Origin: Dipetalonema caudispina
Lineage: Eukaryota; Nematoda; Chromadorea; Rhabditida; Onchocercidae
Length of the DNA stretch: 64,000 nt
Reading direction: 5' to 3'
Assembly: GCA_013365325.1 (NCBI GenBank)
Contig: JABVXV010000320.1
Location: 1 to 64,000, forward strand
Position numbers and translations under genes: made by a program. The notes under the pieces were generated by a model, which was not told where the DNA came from, made no database searches, and saw only the letters and a program-made list of their open reading frames with translations. Shown one piece after another: positions 1 to 12,400 of the stretch. Position 1 is the first letter of the stretch, and each line of letters opens with the position of its first letter.

Positions 1-244
1 ACCTTGTAGACAACACAAGGAAGCTAGCTTATTATATATTAAATTCCGGCATCATTTTTATGAAATTAATCTGTCAATCCTTTTGTCTCAAATCATCAGC
101 ACAAAATAGCAGAATTGACACTCTTTTTCAAACTATTACCACATTTCGTCGGGGTATTCCTAAAATGCGACGAAACCAAATGGTGTTACTACCACAAACA
201 TTCTACACTGATATCTCCGACTACTACCATTCCTGGAACATAAA
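1..244 (+). other. Sequence upstream of the zinc-finger frame; possible upstream coding or intron
   Basis: A 62-codon open frame (60-248) precedes and overlaps the zinc-finger frame in another phase. It has no recognised domain. It could be part of an upstream exon or simply intron or 5' UTR before the acceptor at 268. I cannot choose between these. Confidence 0.3.
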
Positions 245-1051
245 ATGAATCATTTCGTGTTATTTCAGGTATCAAATGAAAGCCTACAAAATGACAAAGT
301 GGTGACAAGGGAGGACAATGGGCAGTTCAAATGTGATTTGTGTAATAAAACATTGACCCTGTCCAGCAATCTAAAACAACATAAACTGACACATACGAAC
401 GCACGGCCGTACAAATGTGATGTGTGTGACAAAACATTCAATCTGTCCAGCAATCTAAAACGACATAAACTGACACATACGAACGCACGGCCGTACAAAT
501 GTGATGTGTGTGACAAAGCATTCATTCGGTCCGAGCATCTGCAAGAACATAAACGGACACATACAGGTGAACAGCCGTTCAAATGTGATGTGTGTGACAA
601 AGCATTCATTCGGTCCCAGCATCTGCAAGAACATAAACGGACACATACAGGTGAACGGCAGTTCAAATGTGATGTGTGCGGTAAAACATTCGCTCGGTCG
701 GAGTATCTGCGAAAACATAAATGGACACATACAGGTGAACAGCCGTTCAAATGTGACGTGTGCGGTAAAACATTCGTTGGGTCGGAGTATCTGCGAAATC
801 ATAAACGGAGACATGAAGGTGAACGGCCGTTCCTATGTGAAGTGTGTGGTAAAACATACATTCAGCGCAACAGTCTGCAAGAACATCAATGGACACATAC
901 GAATGCACGGTCGTACAAATGTGGTGTGTGTGATAAAGCATTTAATAATCCTTCCAAAATGCGATATCATCAACGAAAACATGGAAATGAAGGCGATATC
1001 ACTGCTACAAAAGTATTAATAAAGAAAATAATTTTGATCGCAGGACTATGA
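245..1051 (+). CDS. C2H2 zinc-finger protein with eight tandem fingers (5' end uncertain)
   Basis: A 268-codon open frame encodes eight consecutive C2H2 zinc fingers of the Krueppel type, each with the C-x2-C-x12-H-x3-H spacing. They start at about residue 29 (FKCDLC) and run to about residue 249. Linkers between fingers 3-4, 4-5 and 5-6 are canonical TGE-type (TGEQP, TGERQ, TGEQP), while three linkers read TNAR-Y/P. The role inferred from the family is sequence-specific DNA (or RNA) binding in the nucleus. No KRAB, BTB or SCAN-like domain is visible. The finger units are very similar at DNA level, which suggests recent internal duplication. A good splice acceptor (TTATTTCAG, ending at 268) lies inside the frame in phase 0, so this may be the 3' exon of a longer gene whose upstream exons lie to the left; otherwise Met at 245 is the start. 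An AATAAA at 1018-1023 lies inside the end of the frame. Local base composition is richer in G+C than the flanks. Confidence 0.85.
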   Translation: MNHFVLFQVSNESLQNDKVVTREDNGQFKCDLCNKTLTLSSNLKQHKLTHTNARPYKCDVCDKTFNLSSNLKRHKLTHTNARPYKCDVCDKAFIRSEHLQEHKRTHTGEQPFKCDVCDKAFIRSQHLQEHKRTHTGERQFKCDVCGKTFARSEYLRKHKWTHTGEQPFKCDVCGKTFVGSEYLRNHKRRHEGERPFLCEVCGKTYIQRNSLQEHQWTHTNARSYKCGVCDKAFNNPSKMRYHQRKHGNEGDITATKVLIKKIILIAGL

Positions 1052-3480
1052 AATTGTAATATTATGGTGGCTTACATTGTATTTGCACTATTTAACCTTG
1101 TTATTTCTGCTTTACTCATTACTTCCAATTGAATGATAAAAGTGATTGATAGAATTTGAATAATAATTGAACAGAATTTCATTCTGTGTCCATTTTATCA
1201 TTAAAAATTTTCATATTTTATTGTGACAACATTCTATTATTCATCACTTCTGCTTAATCAACCACCGTAATTTTTTACCTACAATTTTAAGATATATGTT
1301 TTGCTGAGATTCAATGAGGCATTACTCAGTTGTTAGAAAAAGAAAAGTCCAATTTTCGAGTTTGTATTTCTTGTTGCACTTTAATTTATCAGAGGTCAGG
1401 CTGTATTAAAAGTTGATTGGAACAGTAGCGGAATTTGGTTGATTTTCTGGCTGATTTCTGATTTGTGTTGGTACAGAGAATCGAACCAGTAATTTATTTC
1501 CGTAATATATTATTTAACATTAGGATTTAGTCAGAATAACAGGTAATATGAATTTGAGAGAGTCGATCCAATAGCGACTGCTCGGAGTCAACCCGATTGT
1601 GAGATGTTATCCAGGTCCGGAGGTAGATCGGTTAAATAGGTGAATAAGTTAGTGGGAGTGGTCTGCAGGAAGCATTGTTTTAACCCTGGCGTAAACATAT
1701 GACACAAAAAACAATGTTTTACAATCTTTGCTTAAGCATGTAAAACAAAGGACATGCGTTATTGAAAACATATAAACAAAGGTCAGTACATTGTTTGGAT
1801 TTGAATTTGACATTTCCTAACCACAAACGACAAAAACGTATTGTGTTAATAATCTCATCTTAGATAAGGATGAGTATAAGTTAGAGGATTTATGTTAACA
1901 AAGAAATGAATCGGTTCATTACTAAACGAAACATTAGTTAATTTAATTACAAGAGATATTATTATTTCATCCCTCGCGAAGGTTATTCGAAAAATTTTCG
2001 CGACAATGTTAGTCTTTCTGTTTTTGTTTAATGTTCGATTTCTTTGGTAGAGAAAATGATCAAGGATTATATCGTAGCTTCCTTTTCTTCTTGATCAATG
2101 ATTTCAAATACTTAATGCTATGTCACTTTTCTTTTTCTGCAGTGATAATGTAAGCATGGTCAGAATCTAAATAAACTATGTCCAATGCCGAATAATGAAC
2201 AATATGGCTGGATAGAAATAATTAATATGATATATTTCCAACATATTTAAAAACCCGAAAAAAAAAAAAAACAACTCATTTTGAAAGGTATAAATTTACT
2301 CACAAATATGCTAAGAAGAAAAAAAAAATTACATATGCATAAACAAAATATAACAGAACAGAATTTTACAGGTAAAGCACACGTACTAAGCAATTACATT
2401 AAACATTTACCATGACAAATAACAATTATCACTTATTGTTATTACCATTACTTATCTTTCGCTTAAAAATGCTCTCTTATGAAGCAATCATCTTAGCAAT
2501 AAAATGATTCATTCAACTTTCTTTTCACTGTGTGAGAAATTTAAAGCATTAAAGAAAAAATAGGATGGTCATGAAATTATAGAGAAAATAAAATTTGTCC
2601 ATTTAAACATTCGCAAAGGACAATATGATATGTCCAGAATGTCTGATAATTGTTCATTCAACAAATGCAGCAATATCTAGTAAATGTTCATTAAAAATAG
2701 GCATTTCTGAGACTAAATATTCCTTTCTTTCAAAAAGAACCATCACAATAAGCATGAGCATATTCAAGGTACGCTATCGTTGGAAATCTCTGAGCTAAGA
2801 ATGTAAAAAAAAAACGAAAAAACAACAAACCCTGTTTTTTTAATAATACAAAACAAGGAAGCAATCTTGTTTTATAATAGTATGAAACACTTATAAAAAG
2901 GATGAAAAGAGAAAAAAGTGAAAAAAAAAGAAGAGACATTTGACTAGCAGTATTATTCGTAATTCTGAAAAAAAAAAAAAAAAAAAAAAAAACAACAACG
3001 TTTGATTCGCAAATACAAAGCAAGAGTTAGAAAAAACCAGAAATATCAATGTATCAATGGAAAGTATTATAAAACCACTTACTCCATCCTTATATTACTA
3101 CAATAAAATAATAAAATAATTCTAGGTGAAAGACAAACTGATCTAGCATGAGGTGTTCATCATGTCAACAGAAATATTCACCTAGTAAACACAATCATGT
3201 CAGCATATCAAACAGTAGGGCTTAACCAGTGTCACTAATAGATACTAGATCTAAGAAGTTTCAAATATACCAAAACAGTTGTTGTTACAACGGATGAATG
3301 ATGACTTTATCAGTCACCACTACTCGATGGATGATGGTTTTTTGGTTTTATCAGTGTTTACATATCAAATGCCAAAGTAGAGTATGTTATAGAAGCAAGC
3401 AGGACATTGTATTTACAAAAAAAAAAATTGCAATCATTTAAACATTTCCGCTTCAATCAACACAAGCAAGACGCAAACAG
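1052..3480. other. Intergenic spacer between zinc-finger gene and AMPK gamma 3' end
   Basis: No supported gene was found. The stretch is AT-rich with A-runs (near 2257-2270, and 2968-2991). A slightly less AT-rich patch at about 1560-1680 has no open frame or recognisable RNA fold that I can support. The two genes converge here, so both 3' UTRs should lie in this spacer. Confidence 0.6.
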
Positions 3481-6400
3481 TCAATTCATCGAAATTGCGC
3501 TAAACTGTTGATGAAGATCGCAGGCATCATGTTGTTTTTCCAATGAATCTTCAGCTTCACTACCCATTTTTGTCTCCGAAAGATCATTTGTCCTGAAACA
3601 TAAATAATCGCAACTGCCAATGACGAATGCTAGCAAAAGAACTCTGATTCCCTTTCATACGTTCAGCATTATGCTGCTTCTTGGAGGATTACTGATGCCT
3701 CAACAATATCTGTTCTTATTTTTTGGAACAGTTGTGCACTCCAAGAATCTTTGATCACTTAATTTCGTAATGAAATGCTCTCTTCCCACATAATTCGTCA
3801 TAACTTTTTTCAAAAAAACTAACGATTCGAGTCCTTCTGGAAGTATGCCCAACCTGAAAAAAGCATTGTTTTCTTCAATTCAAATCTTATAACTGTTTCA
3901 ATTAAATAAGTATATGAAGTCATTTCATTTCCTTAGAATTCCAGTAATCTTGTATACTCCTTTAGCAGGCATATGCATACACTCTTTTATCTTTAATCCT
4001 AACATAACAGAATCAAGTGATTGGAACACCAAGTTATCAGAATCTTTGCGTTATCAGTATAGTTCAATTCAATAAAACAATTTTTTCAAAAAGTTGAACG
4101 TAAAAACTTACGAGCTGTGCCGCGAATGCTGACTGAAACGAGAATGATAATGGAGATTTTCCGCTGGCAATTCGGCTACGTTAACAACCAAAAAATTCAT
4201 TACATCGGATAAAGAAATCAAACCCTGTAACAAAGATGTTTTGAGAAAATGAGAACTTTTAAGCGGCAAACTTATCAAATGTTACGCTTCTCCACGCAGT
4301 AAACTGTTTGGATGAAACCTTAAACATCTAAGAAATATGGCAGTGTCACCGCCTTGACATACTACAGGATCTATGAATCTAGAATCATTTGTACAGTTGC
4401 AATCGAAGAATTACCCCTTCAAACCTATTCTGGAAACCAAATTATTGGCAGCATGAACTATTCTAGAACTTTATTGATCTTAGAAGTAACATAAAATGCT
4501 CACGATACAAAACTCAGAAATTACCTCAATTGCGCCACTGTCTTTTAAAACACAAAGTCGATGAACATTTTTTTCAACAAGTACCGTAATCGCCGTCCAC
4601 AATGAATCCTTTACTGATATCGAAACGACACGATCTTTCTCAAGCTAAAAAAAAATGCATAAAAGTCTCACAATCAGCAAATATCTTCGATCTTCTGCAA
4701 AAGCTGTTCAATGTACTGAACGACTTAAATTTAATGCAGTTTTCAAGGAAACTAACGAAACTATTGTCATTTATTGAGACTATTATTGTGTTCTTATAAA
4801 ATTTCATATACAAAGAAGTGAAATGAACTAAACCCTGAAAGTATTTCGGAAAGCCAGTGCTTCTTGTACTGTCACATCAAGCTCATCAATTTTATCTTCC
4901 AATGCTACACCAATCGCATCGAATCGTGAATACATATCCACAACTCGAAATGTCTCATGCTCCACAACTGGGACGCCACTAACACCCTTATTTAGCAGTA
5001 TATCAAGACATAAAATTAAGGACGTATCCGGATAGACCTGAAATGCAATAAAAACTATGTTAGTCATAAGTTATGCTGCTATGAATCTAATATCTCTTAA
5101 GCATTTCTCCAAAATAATTACTTCTCCACTTCGATACAAAACCTCCGCACACTTTTTCCGAAATTAGTAAAATAAGTGGTAATTCTCAATTCTGTTGAGT
5201 TTTTTTTTTTTGTTTTTTTTGACCATAGGCAGCGTCAACCAGTTACCAACAAAGTGGACAACGTGACTCATCAAACGAATTTTTGTTCTTCCGCTACTTT
5301 GTTGAGCCGTTCGCTACGACAGTCATTTAGCAGAAAATGTTATTTCCACATGATGTGACGGGCCGAAGTATCTTCTGTCTTATATTCCGCAGTTTCTCTC
5401 AAATAATTTTTCCAAATTATAAGAAAATATTTTTGTTCAAATGGGCATAAATTTAACTTAGAAAATACTCCCTAAATCATCAAATCCTTTCATCAGTTTT
5501 ATTACTCGTAAATTTCTTTATATTACCAAGAACCTTTGATAAAAAACTTTTCAGACGTTTATCAGTCATTAAAGCCTTTCTTTATCACAAACACTTCATT
5601 TTCCTTATTAACTCTCAAATTATGAGGAAACATTCTCGTTCATATGGGTACAAATAGGAAACGTTTTCTAAGCTAGCAAATTCTTTCATCATCGATTATA
5701 ATATAACTTATAAAATTTTATTAACAAAGATAAAATTTTATGAGTCATAATATAATCCACAATGGAATTTCTTGAAATTCTCATAAAGTTTGAAAACTAT
5801 TTGAAATGTTTACCACACGTATGCCATCATATGTCCCAACACCGAGTTCTTTACAGGTTTTATTATGATAGCCAGGAACATATAGTGACTGACCCTTGAA
5901 AAAAAGAAAATATAACCAGCACAGTCAAAAACGAAGTAAAAAATGACTTTAGTTGGGTCATACACTTCTCTGTTTTCTACAAATAAAATAGGATGAATAT
6001 TATAAGAACTATTTGCTGTTATGCGAAACACATCTCTCAGTGGTTACATGTTACTACAGCTCATCTAGCCTTCCAAACAAAGTTCATCCGCCAACTTTAT
6101 CACTATAAATTGGTCTTGAATTCAGCTCTTACTGCACTATCTAATATCATTGTCAGTGCTGAATCTCGACAAGATGTCCAGATATAAAAGTTTACAGGAA
6201 GTAAAGGCGATAAGAAAAAACAAAATGATGTGGTAAGTAAATAACTTACGAAAAGCCATAAAAATTTGAGAATTCGTTTATGAGTCAAAATGAATAGTGG
6301 ACTACCATCATTCGGATCCAACACTGGCAAACGGTGTATATGTTGTTTACTGAGTAAAAAAGCCGCTTTCAGTAGACTGAAACTAACAAACAATGAAGCA

Positions 6401-9400
6401 ACCCAAGTAACCTGCACTGGAGATGTCAAATTATAGAGAATTGCAGGGAATTACAAAACTGTTTTGACATCGATTCGATGAGAAAATCTTACTTAAGAAG
6501 GTTTTCGAAAATAGATATGTCACATTTGAACCTCCAAGGAGGCAATTAGGAAAACTGTTTGTCCTAAAATTTAGGAGAGATATCCCATGCAAAGTTTAAA
6601 ATTGCATGAGAATATGATTCTCAAATTTCAAAGTTTACTACAAAAACAAATTCTCTTATTTGCTAATAACAACAAAGAGATATACCTTTCTTCTGCAGTT
6701 ATTGATATAAGATCCATTAATTTTCCTTCACGGCATACTAAATCTGAAAAACCAAATTCTACTGAAGAAGTGAGAAGAATAATTGCGAACATTTATCACA
6801 TATCCATGTTACTCGATTACATCTTGGCAATGCCTCTTTGTCATTTATGCAATTATACTTTCATCTGGAAAGATTAATTTAGAAAAAACCAAAAATAGAA
6901 ACCTCGATATTCGGATATAGTAAGAGTTCCAATGTCCTCGTTTGGTGTATTTATTACAGCATTAGCTATTTCTTCTATTTTCTTTTCACTATGAGATTTA
7001 TCATCCGAAGTACTAATCTGTTGCTCTTCCACATCAGATATTTCCGGCTGCTTTAGGTTATCATTCAACTCTAAATTGGTATTTTTATCTACATTTGCCT
7101 TATTTGTTGGAAAACTTTTCTCCTCTTCACATACGGCTTCTTTTTGTTTATCATTCCTTTCTTTTTTCATCCTGAAAAAAAGCGAAATAAAAAAGAACAA
7201 AAAAAACATTTGGAAAAGTATATCCTTAAGTGAATCCACATTTTTGTAATTTATTTTCCCTACTTGGCTATATGCCCAGAAACAAAATCTCGAAACATGG
7301 CAAAATTACTGATTTTAGTTTTAAACAACGATAAAATAGTGAGGCACAACTAGAGAGTCGCGATACTTTGAGGAATAATCTGAGATTTAGTAAAGTCCCA
7401 AATATCAAAAAAAAAAAAAAAAAAAAACTGACTTGTGTAATAACAAAAGGACTCGAATAAAATCTGTTACAGACAATATGCCAACAATTGCATTATTCTT
7501 AGCTGAATCCGACAGCAATACATGCCGTGTATCTGTAAGTGAATTATCTATAATATTGCTTTATCAATTATTTATTCAGAATAAAAGGTAAATCCACTAA
7601 CTTTCAAATCTAAAATAAAGAGAAGTGTAGTAGAATTTTCTGAAAATAAAACAAAAATTATCTTGGCTTACAGGAAGTAATGATACGCTCCAATTGTCAG
7701 AGGTCAAAATATAAATGCCCACTAAATTTCGAGCATTTCACAAAAAGCACTTTTAACTTTGAAGGGTAAATCTAGCCTTCTCGAAGGAAAGCCCATAAAC
7801 AAAAATCAAAGAACAATGTATACAGATTCCAATTTCCAGGAAACAACTATCCAGATTTGAAGAGAACCGGCACAGATTCTTCTCCTTCGAAGTATCATGT
7901 AAAAATCTAATAATATGACCTATAGTGACAGTTGCACTTAATAAATTTAAGCAAAAAGAAGCTGCATTACAAGAATGAAATAATTTGTTTACGAATTTTC
8001 ATATTCGTATTAACTTGAAAACTTACTCTGATAAATAAGTCCATTAAACGCTTTCTTGAGCTGTAACTTGGTGTCAAAAACAACCATTTTTGAGCTTGTT
8101 GGCATTGCTTCATAGCATGCATTAAACTGCATCAAATGAACATAACTCATTTTTGAATCTGAATTAGTCTGCATATTTGACTTGTGCTGTGAATTACCAA
8201 TCATCGATGAAGCGTTAACATCCCGATAAGTTGAAGTAAATCTAAAAAACAACCTCATGTGATCTAGAACAACATCAAACTTGAAATTTATCGAAACTGT
8301 TTTTTTTTTTTTTTTTTTTTTGGCAGTTATCAAAATCCAAATTCCATATGTAGATCAAATCAAAATTTTCTTAATCTGAGAACAATAAATCATACAATAT
8401 CATAATGCAAGAGGTAAGATAGTGAAAAATTACTTTACATAACGAATATAAAAAGAATGTAAGGAAGAAGAAAATCATAAAACAATTGCTTATATACCGA
8501 ATATGTCCACTTGTTATCTTCTAGAAATTATACACCAGTAGCAAAATGATTATCATTCTTTGTTTCATACTTTTCTCTTTCTCTTGATTCAAATCATATT
8601 GTTATCCAAAAGATCTGCTGCATTATCAACACCATTACAATTACAAATATAAAGGACTTGATTCTATTAAAGTTGATTGTTTACATTGTTTACAGTATAA
8701 AACTGGTTATATGATTGAGAAAACATGTTATCACTGTTGTAATTATGAATATTTCTAGCAAATATAAAAAATTTACTAACATTATATACTATAATTTTTG
8801 ATGATATATTAGCATACAAACAACCTAAAAAAAAAAAAAAAAAAGGTTATTTCGAACTGAAAATGTTTAGATATCAATGGGAAATTCGTGAGCTCATGTA
8901 GCAGTAGATCAATGTGTTTTACAAATAGTAATTAGTAAGTGATCATAAATTAAGACAGTTGAGAAAAAAACTCTGCAATTTCATCTATCACAATCAAATA
9001 AACCGGCTTGAAGAAAGTGCCAGCAACCAGAAACTTTGTTATTCATTTTAATTTCAGTAAGCAGCTATTTGGAATGTCTAGTTTGGAATCAGTTTCTGGA
9101 TGTTTATTGTCAAACAGAACAACTTTATCGACAACAACTTTCATTTGAAATTTAAAATTAAAGGAATTCATCATACTTAGTGATAAAGTAATTCGTACAA
9201 ATCATATTAAACCGAATTTTAAACAATAAGCACCTATGAGGTACTCCAATTGGAGTACCAAGTAAATAACTACTTGCGAAAATTAAAATGATGCATGGAA
9301 TGAAGAAGTTTCAAGCCTAATAAGTCTCGAAGTTAGACATGAGCAAATTCGAAAACTGAAAATGAGAATGGAATGAAAAAATCAAAACTTACTCAAAACT

Positions 9401-12400
9401 CAATACGTTTTACTCCTCAATAAATTTAGAGTATTATTTGTTAAAATGCAATTTACACAGGAATTTCAATTTGTCAAAATATAATTAAAAACAAATTTCA
9501 TGGAAACTATAGATTTTATACAGCACTTCCAAAAATTTAGAAAATCATATGAGTGATGATGATTGAGAAACACCATTGAAAGTTAGTTTGTGATTCAACT
9601 AGCTGATAAACATAATACATAGATTTAATCGAATATTTCCAGAAATTTCAAAAATCATATGATTGATGACTAAGAAATTTCTGACTCATGTTAATTTCTA
9701 CCTCAGTCGACTGACAAATATTCATACACAATTAATTATATATTAAAAAGTTTACATGATGACTTGAAATCACGAATATTATTTTAATCATTTTCCTGCT
9801 ATTGCTTGGATGTAGTTGTTTGATAACAATCAGAATAGTACGAAATACACACATTTGTGATGGCATAAATTAGATAACATGTAAGCCAATAATGATGAAT
9901 TACATTAAAATTACAAATAGGAGAAATCATTATTTATAATCGCTATAAGTACATTTATTTATCAACTACAATAGCAGTATCAAGTAATTATGGGTGCAGA
10001 ACGGAAAAAAAAAAATGTTAACAGGTTTTTTGAAGTGTAATGTTTAGTATATATAATCGATATGCATATGAAAAGTTCTTTTAATTTGTACCCAGTTATA
10101 CGATCGCAAGTGAATTCAGGCTTAACTAGATAAACCTTGGATAACATGCTTGATCGAATCTGATGTTAGCGCAAAACGACCAAGGTAAAACAATTTACAA
10201 AGTAAAAGAATTTATTGCAGGTAATTACAATTTCCCTTGAAATACTTTTTCATATTTAACGAATTAACTGATAAATGAGATATTGATTGAAGTGGAAGTG
10301 CTTCCTTTAATACTTCTTTTCTTTTGTGTCAATTTTTAGTTTTAAAATATTTATAGAATAAAAGTTAGTATAATTTCAATGGATATTACAACAAATAAGT
10401 GAAAAAGCGTTAGTGCTTTCAGCAAAAGAAATAAAAATAATAACGGTAATAGTTTCAAAAACAGACAAATTTTGCGAAACGCCTGTGTCGATGTAAAAGC
10501 CTAGTTGGAATCAATTAATTAAAGGACAATTTTGTTGAATCCTTAGAATTATGCAAATAAAAAATTTCAACTCATTCTCTACGATAAAAACGATGTTATT
10601 CGATCATTATGATGAGACTTTACATTCTGAACCTTGAAATTATCCAGTTATTTTCCAGACTTAATGTGATGTTACTCAGCTACTGAGGATAGCAATCTCT
10701 GTGTTAAATAATTGATCATTTCAGAAAATTAATCATCAATCAGCCAACCATAAGTCACATTGGTAGCATGGATTAAATGGTCAAGATTATGTAAACAAAT
10801 GACAGTTTGATTCGACTTCCAAATTCAACATTGCTAGTCGTTATCATCTAGTGTGCTAGAATACGCATTCTATACTATTTAAAAAAAAAAGGAAGAAAAA
10901 ATGTGAAATTAAAAATTCTTTTCTTTCCTATCGGTTTTCTTACAAAAATAATAATTGGTAAATATTTTTCGCTTCCATTCTATTCAGTATCATCAACAAA
11001 AGGGAATAATATAATATGAGGTGCTAAAAAACTTCATTTCACCAACTTTTTATGGTATATGCTTCAATGCGCATGAGAAAAATCTTATTTTTTCTAGGTT
11101 TTATGATAAAAAAAATTTGTCATTCGGTAGTGCACTAATCATCCAGCTATTGGTGAAACTGATGCAAATCAACCAGTCATCATGTTCTAATCTAAAAGCT
11201 ATTTGCTTACATCTATATATTTTATGATGTCATTCATATGCCGTGCTAATCTGCAATAATCCAACATGACTGAATGTAACGAAACTCGCCTAAATTCTCA
11301 AAAACTACTACTAGTATAATTTCGATTCTTCATCACTCCTTCTCTTCTCTTCATCATCATCTCTCCCCTTTTTTATCTCTCTCTCTCTCTCTCTTCTTTA
11401 AGGAATCTGTTTTTTACAGCCAAAAAATCGGATTATGCCGTCCGCAGGCACATTAGCTCATTACCACTGTATACTTTCTCTTTTTGGATCGTTATGGACA
11501 AATTCTGAAAAGTCTTTGTTCATCTCTAGAAAATCTAGCAAAATCACTGTTGATAGGAAAGATATCATATTAGCACTACTAATATCCTTACTTTTTGATT
11601 ACGTCACCTACAACCTGTTTCAGGCAACTGAAAAGATATGATTAGGTAATAAAAACAATTTTTGAGAATTATATAAATGAAATATCTCTTACTATGTCCA
11701 CTACTTTGTTTCTTTTCCACGTCCACAATAATTGAATTTCCGATTTCATAACTATTTTTTCTGGATTTCGGAAATAACATTTATGGCGAAACTTATGAGG
11801 AATAGAGAAATTACGCTCCCTATCTCATTTTACTTAATATTCCTCGGAAAAAGTTAACAAAACTTCATTATTTAAGATATCTCCAGAAACTCCAAAGGCT
11901 GAATTTTTGTTAATCTGAGAATTAAAAAGTAATAAGATTTTCTTGACATGTAAATGAAAAAAGATAAAAAAAATACAAGGCTAGTCTTAATAACATTTCT
12001 GTCTCAACTAATATATCAATTTCTTTTTACTTTTTCCCAACAATCAATAAAAGTAAATGAATTTGAAATGCTCAAGGCTATACAACATAACGTAATATAA
12101 TAATGCAACAAAACATCGAATTATATGCAGAGTGAAAAGCGAAAAGTTTTAAAAACATTGTCAAAACAAATTTTATGTTTAAAATATGAGAAGTGAGATA
12201 AATTGTACGCATTAGCAGAAACAGGCCAAAGAAACTGTATGAATGATTGTTATTTTTTACATGCAAACTAATTTTCTTTCGGCTTAATACTGAATTTTCC
12301 AGACGACCACTAAACAGCAAAATATTTCGAAATCGACAATGGAATTGATGCTAATAAAAAAGCGAACAACTACTGAAATTACAGAATGATTACCTCACGG

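Larger units (their letters stand above)
8242..12393 (-). other. Large intron 3 of the AMPK gamma gene
   Basis: This 4.15-kb intron separates the N-terminal extension exons from the CBS-domain exons. The flanking phases (AG plus A) match for direct splicing. I saw no supported coding exon inside. It contains A-runs and a 20-bp perfect palindrome at 9240-9259. Its size and position, just before the conserved core, would suit an internal promoter for a short isoform, but that is inference. Confidence 0.6.

Noticed and set aside
265..941. Other open frames antisense to, or in other phases of, the zinc-finger gene
   Set aside because: They are regular shadows of the repeated finger units; the plus-strand frame has the C2H2 spacing.
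1440..1640. tRNA-like GAATCGAACC word and a G+C-richer patch
   Set aside because: No acceptor stem, D arm or anticodon arm could be folded around it.
3600..3855. A possible extra AMPK gamma exon with acceptor TTTTTTCAG near 3855
   Set aside because: Its frames do not continue the CBS4 exon, whereas exons 4224-4112 and 3592-3481 join perfectly without it.
6377..6411. Earlier acceptor for AMPK gamma exon 8 (GTGCAG at 6412)
   Set aside because: It breaks phase with exon 7; the acceptor TTAGTTTCAG at 6377 keeps frame and gives the conserved [12 protein letters not shown].
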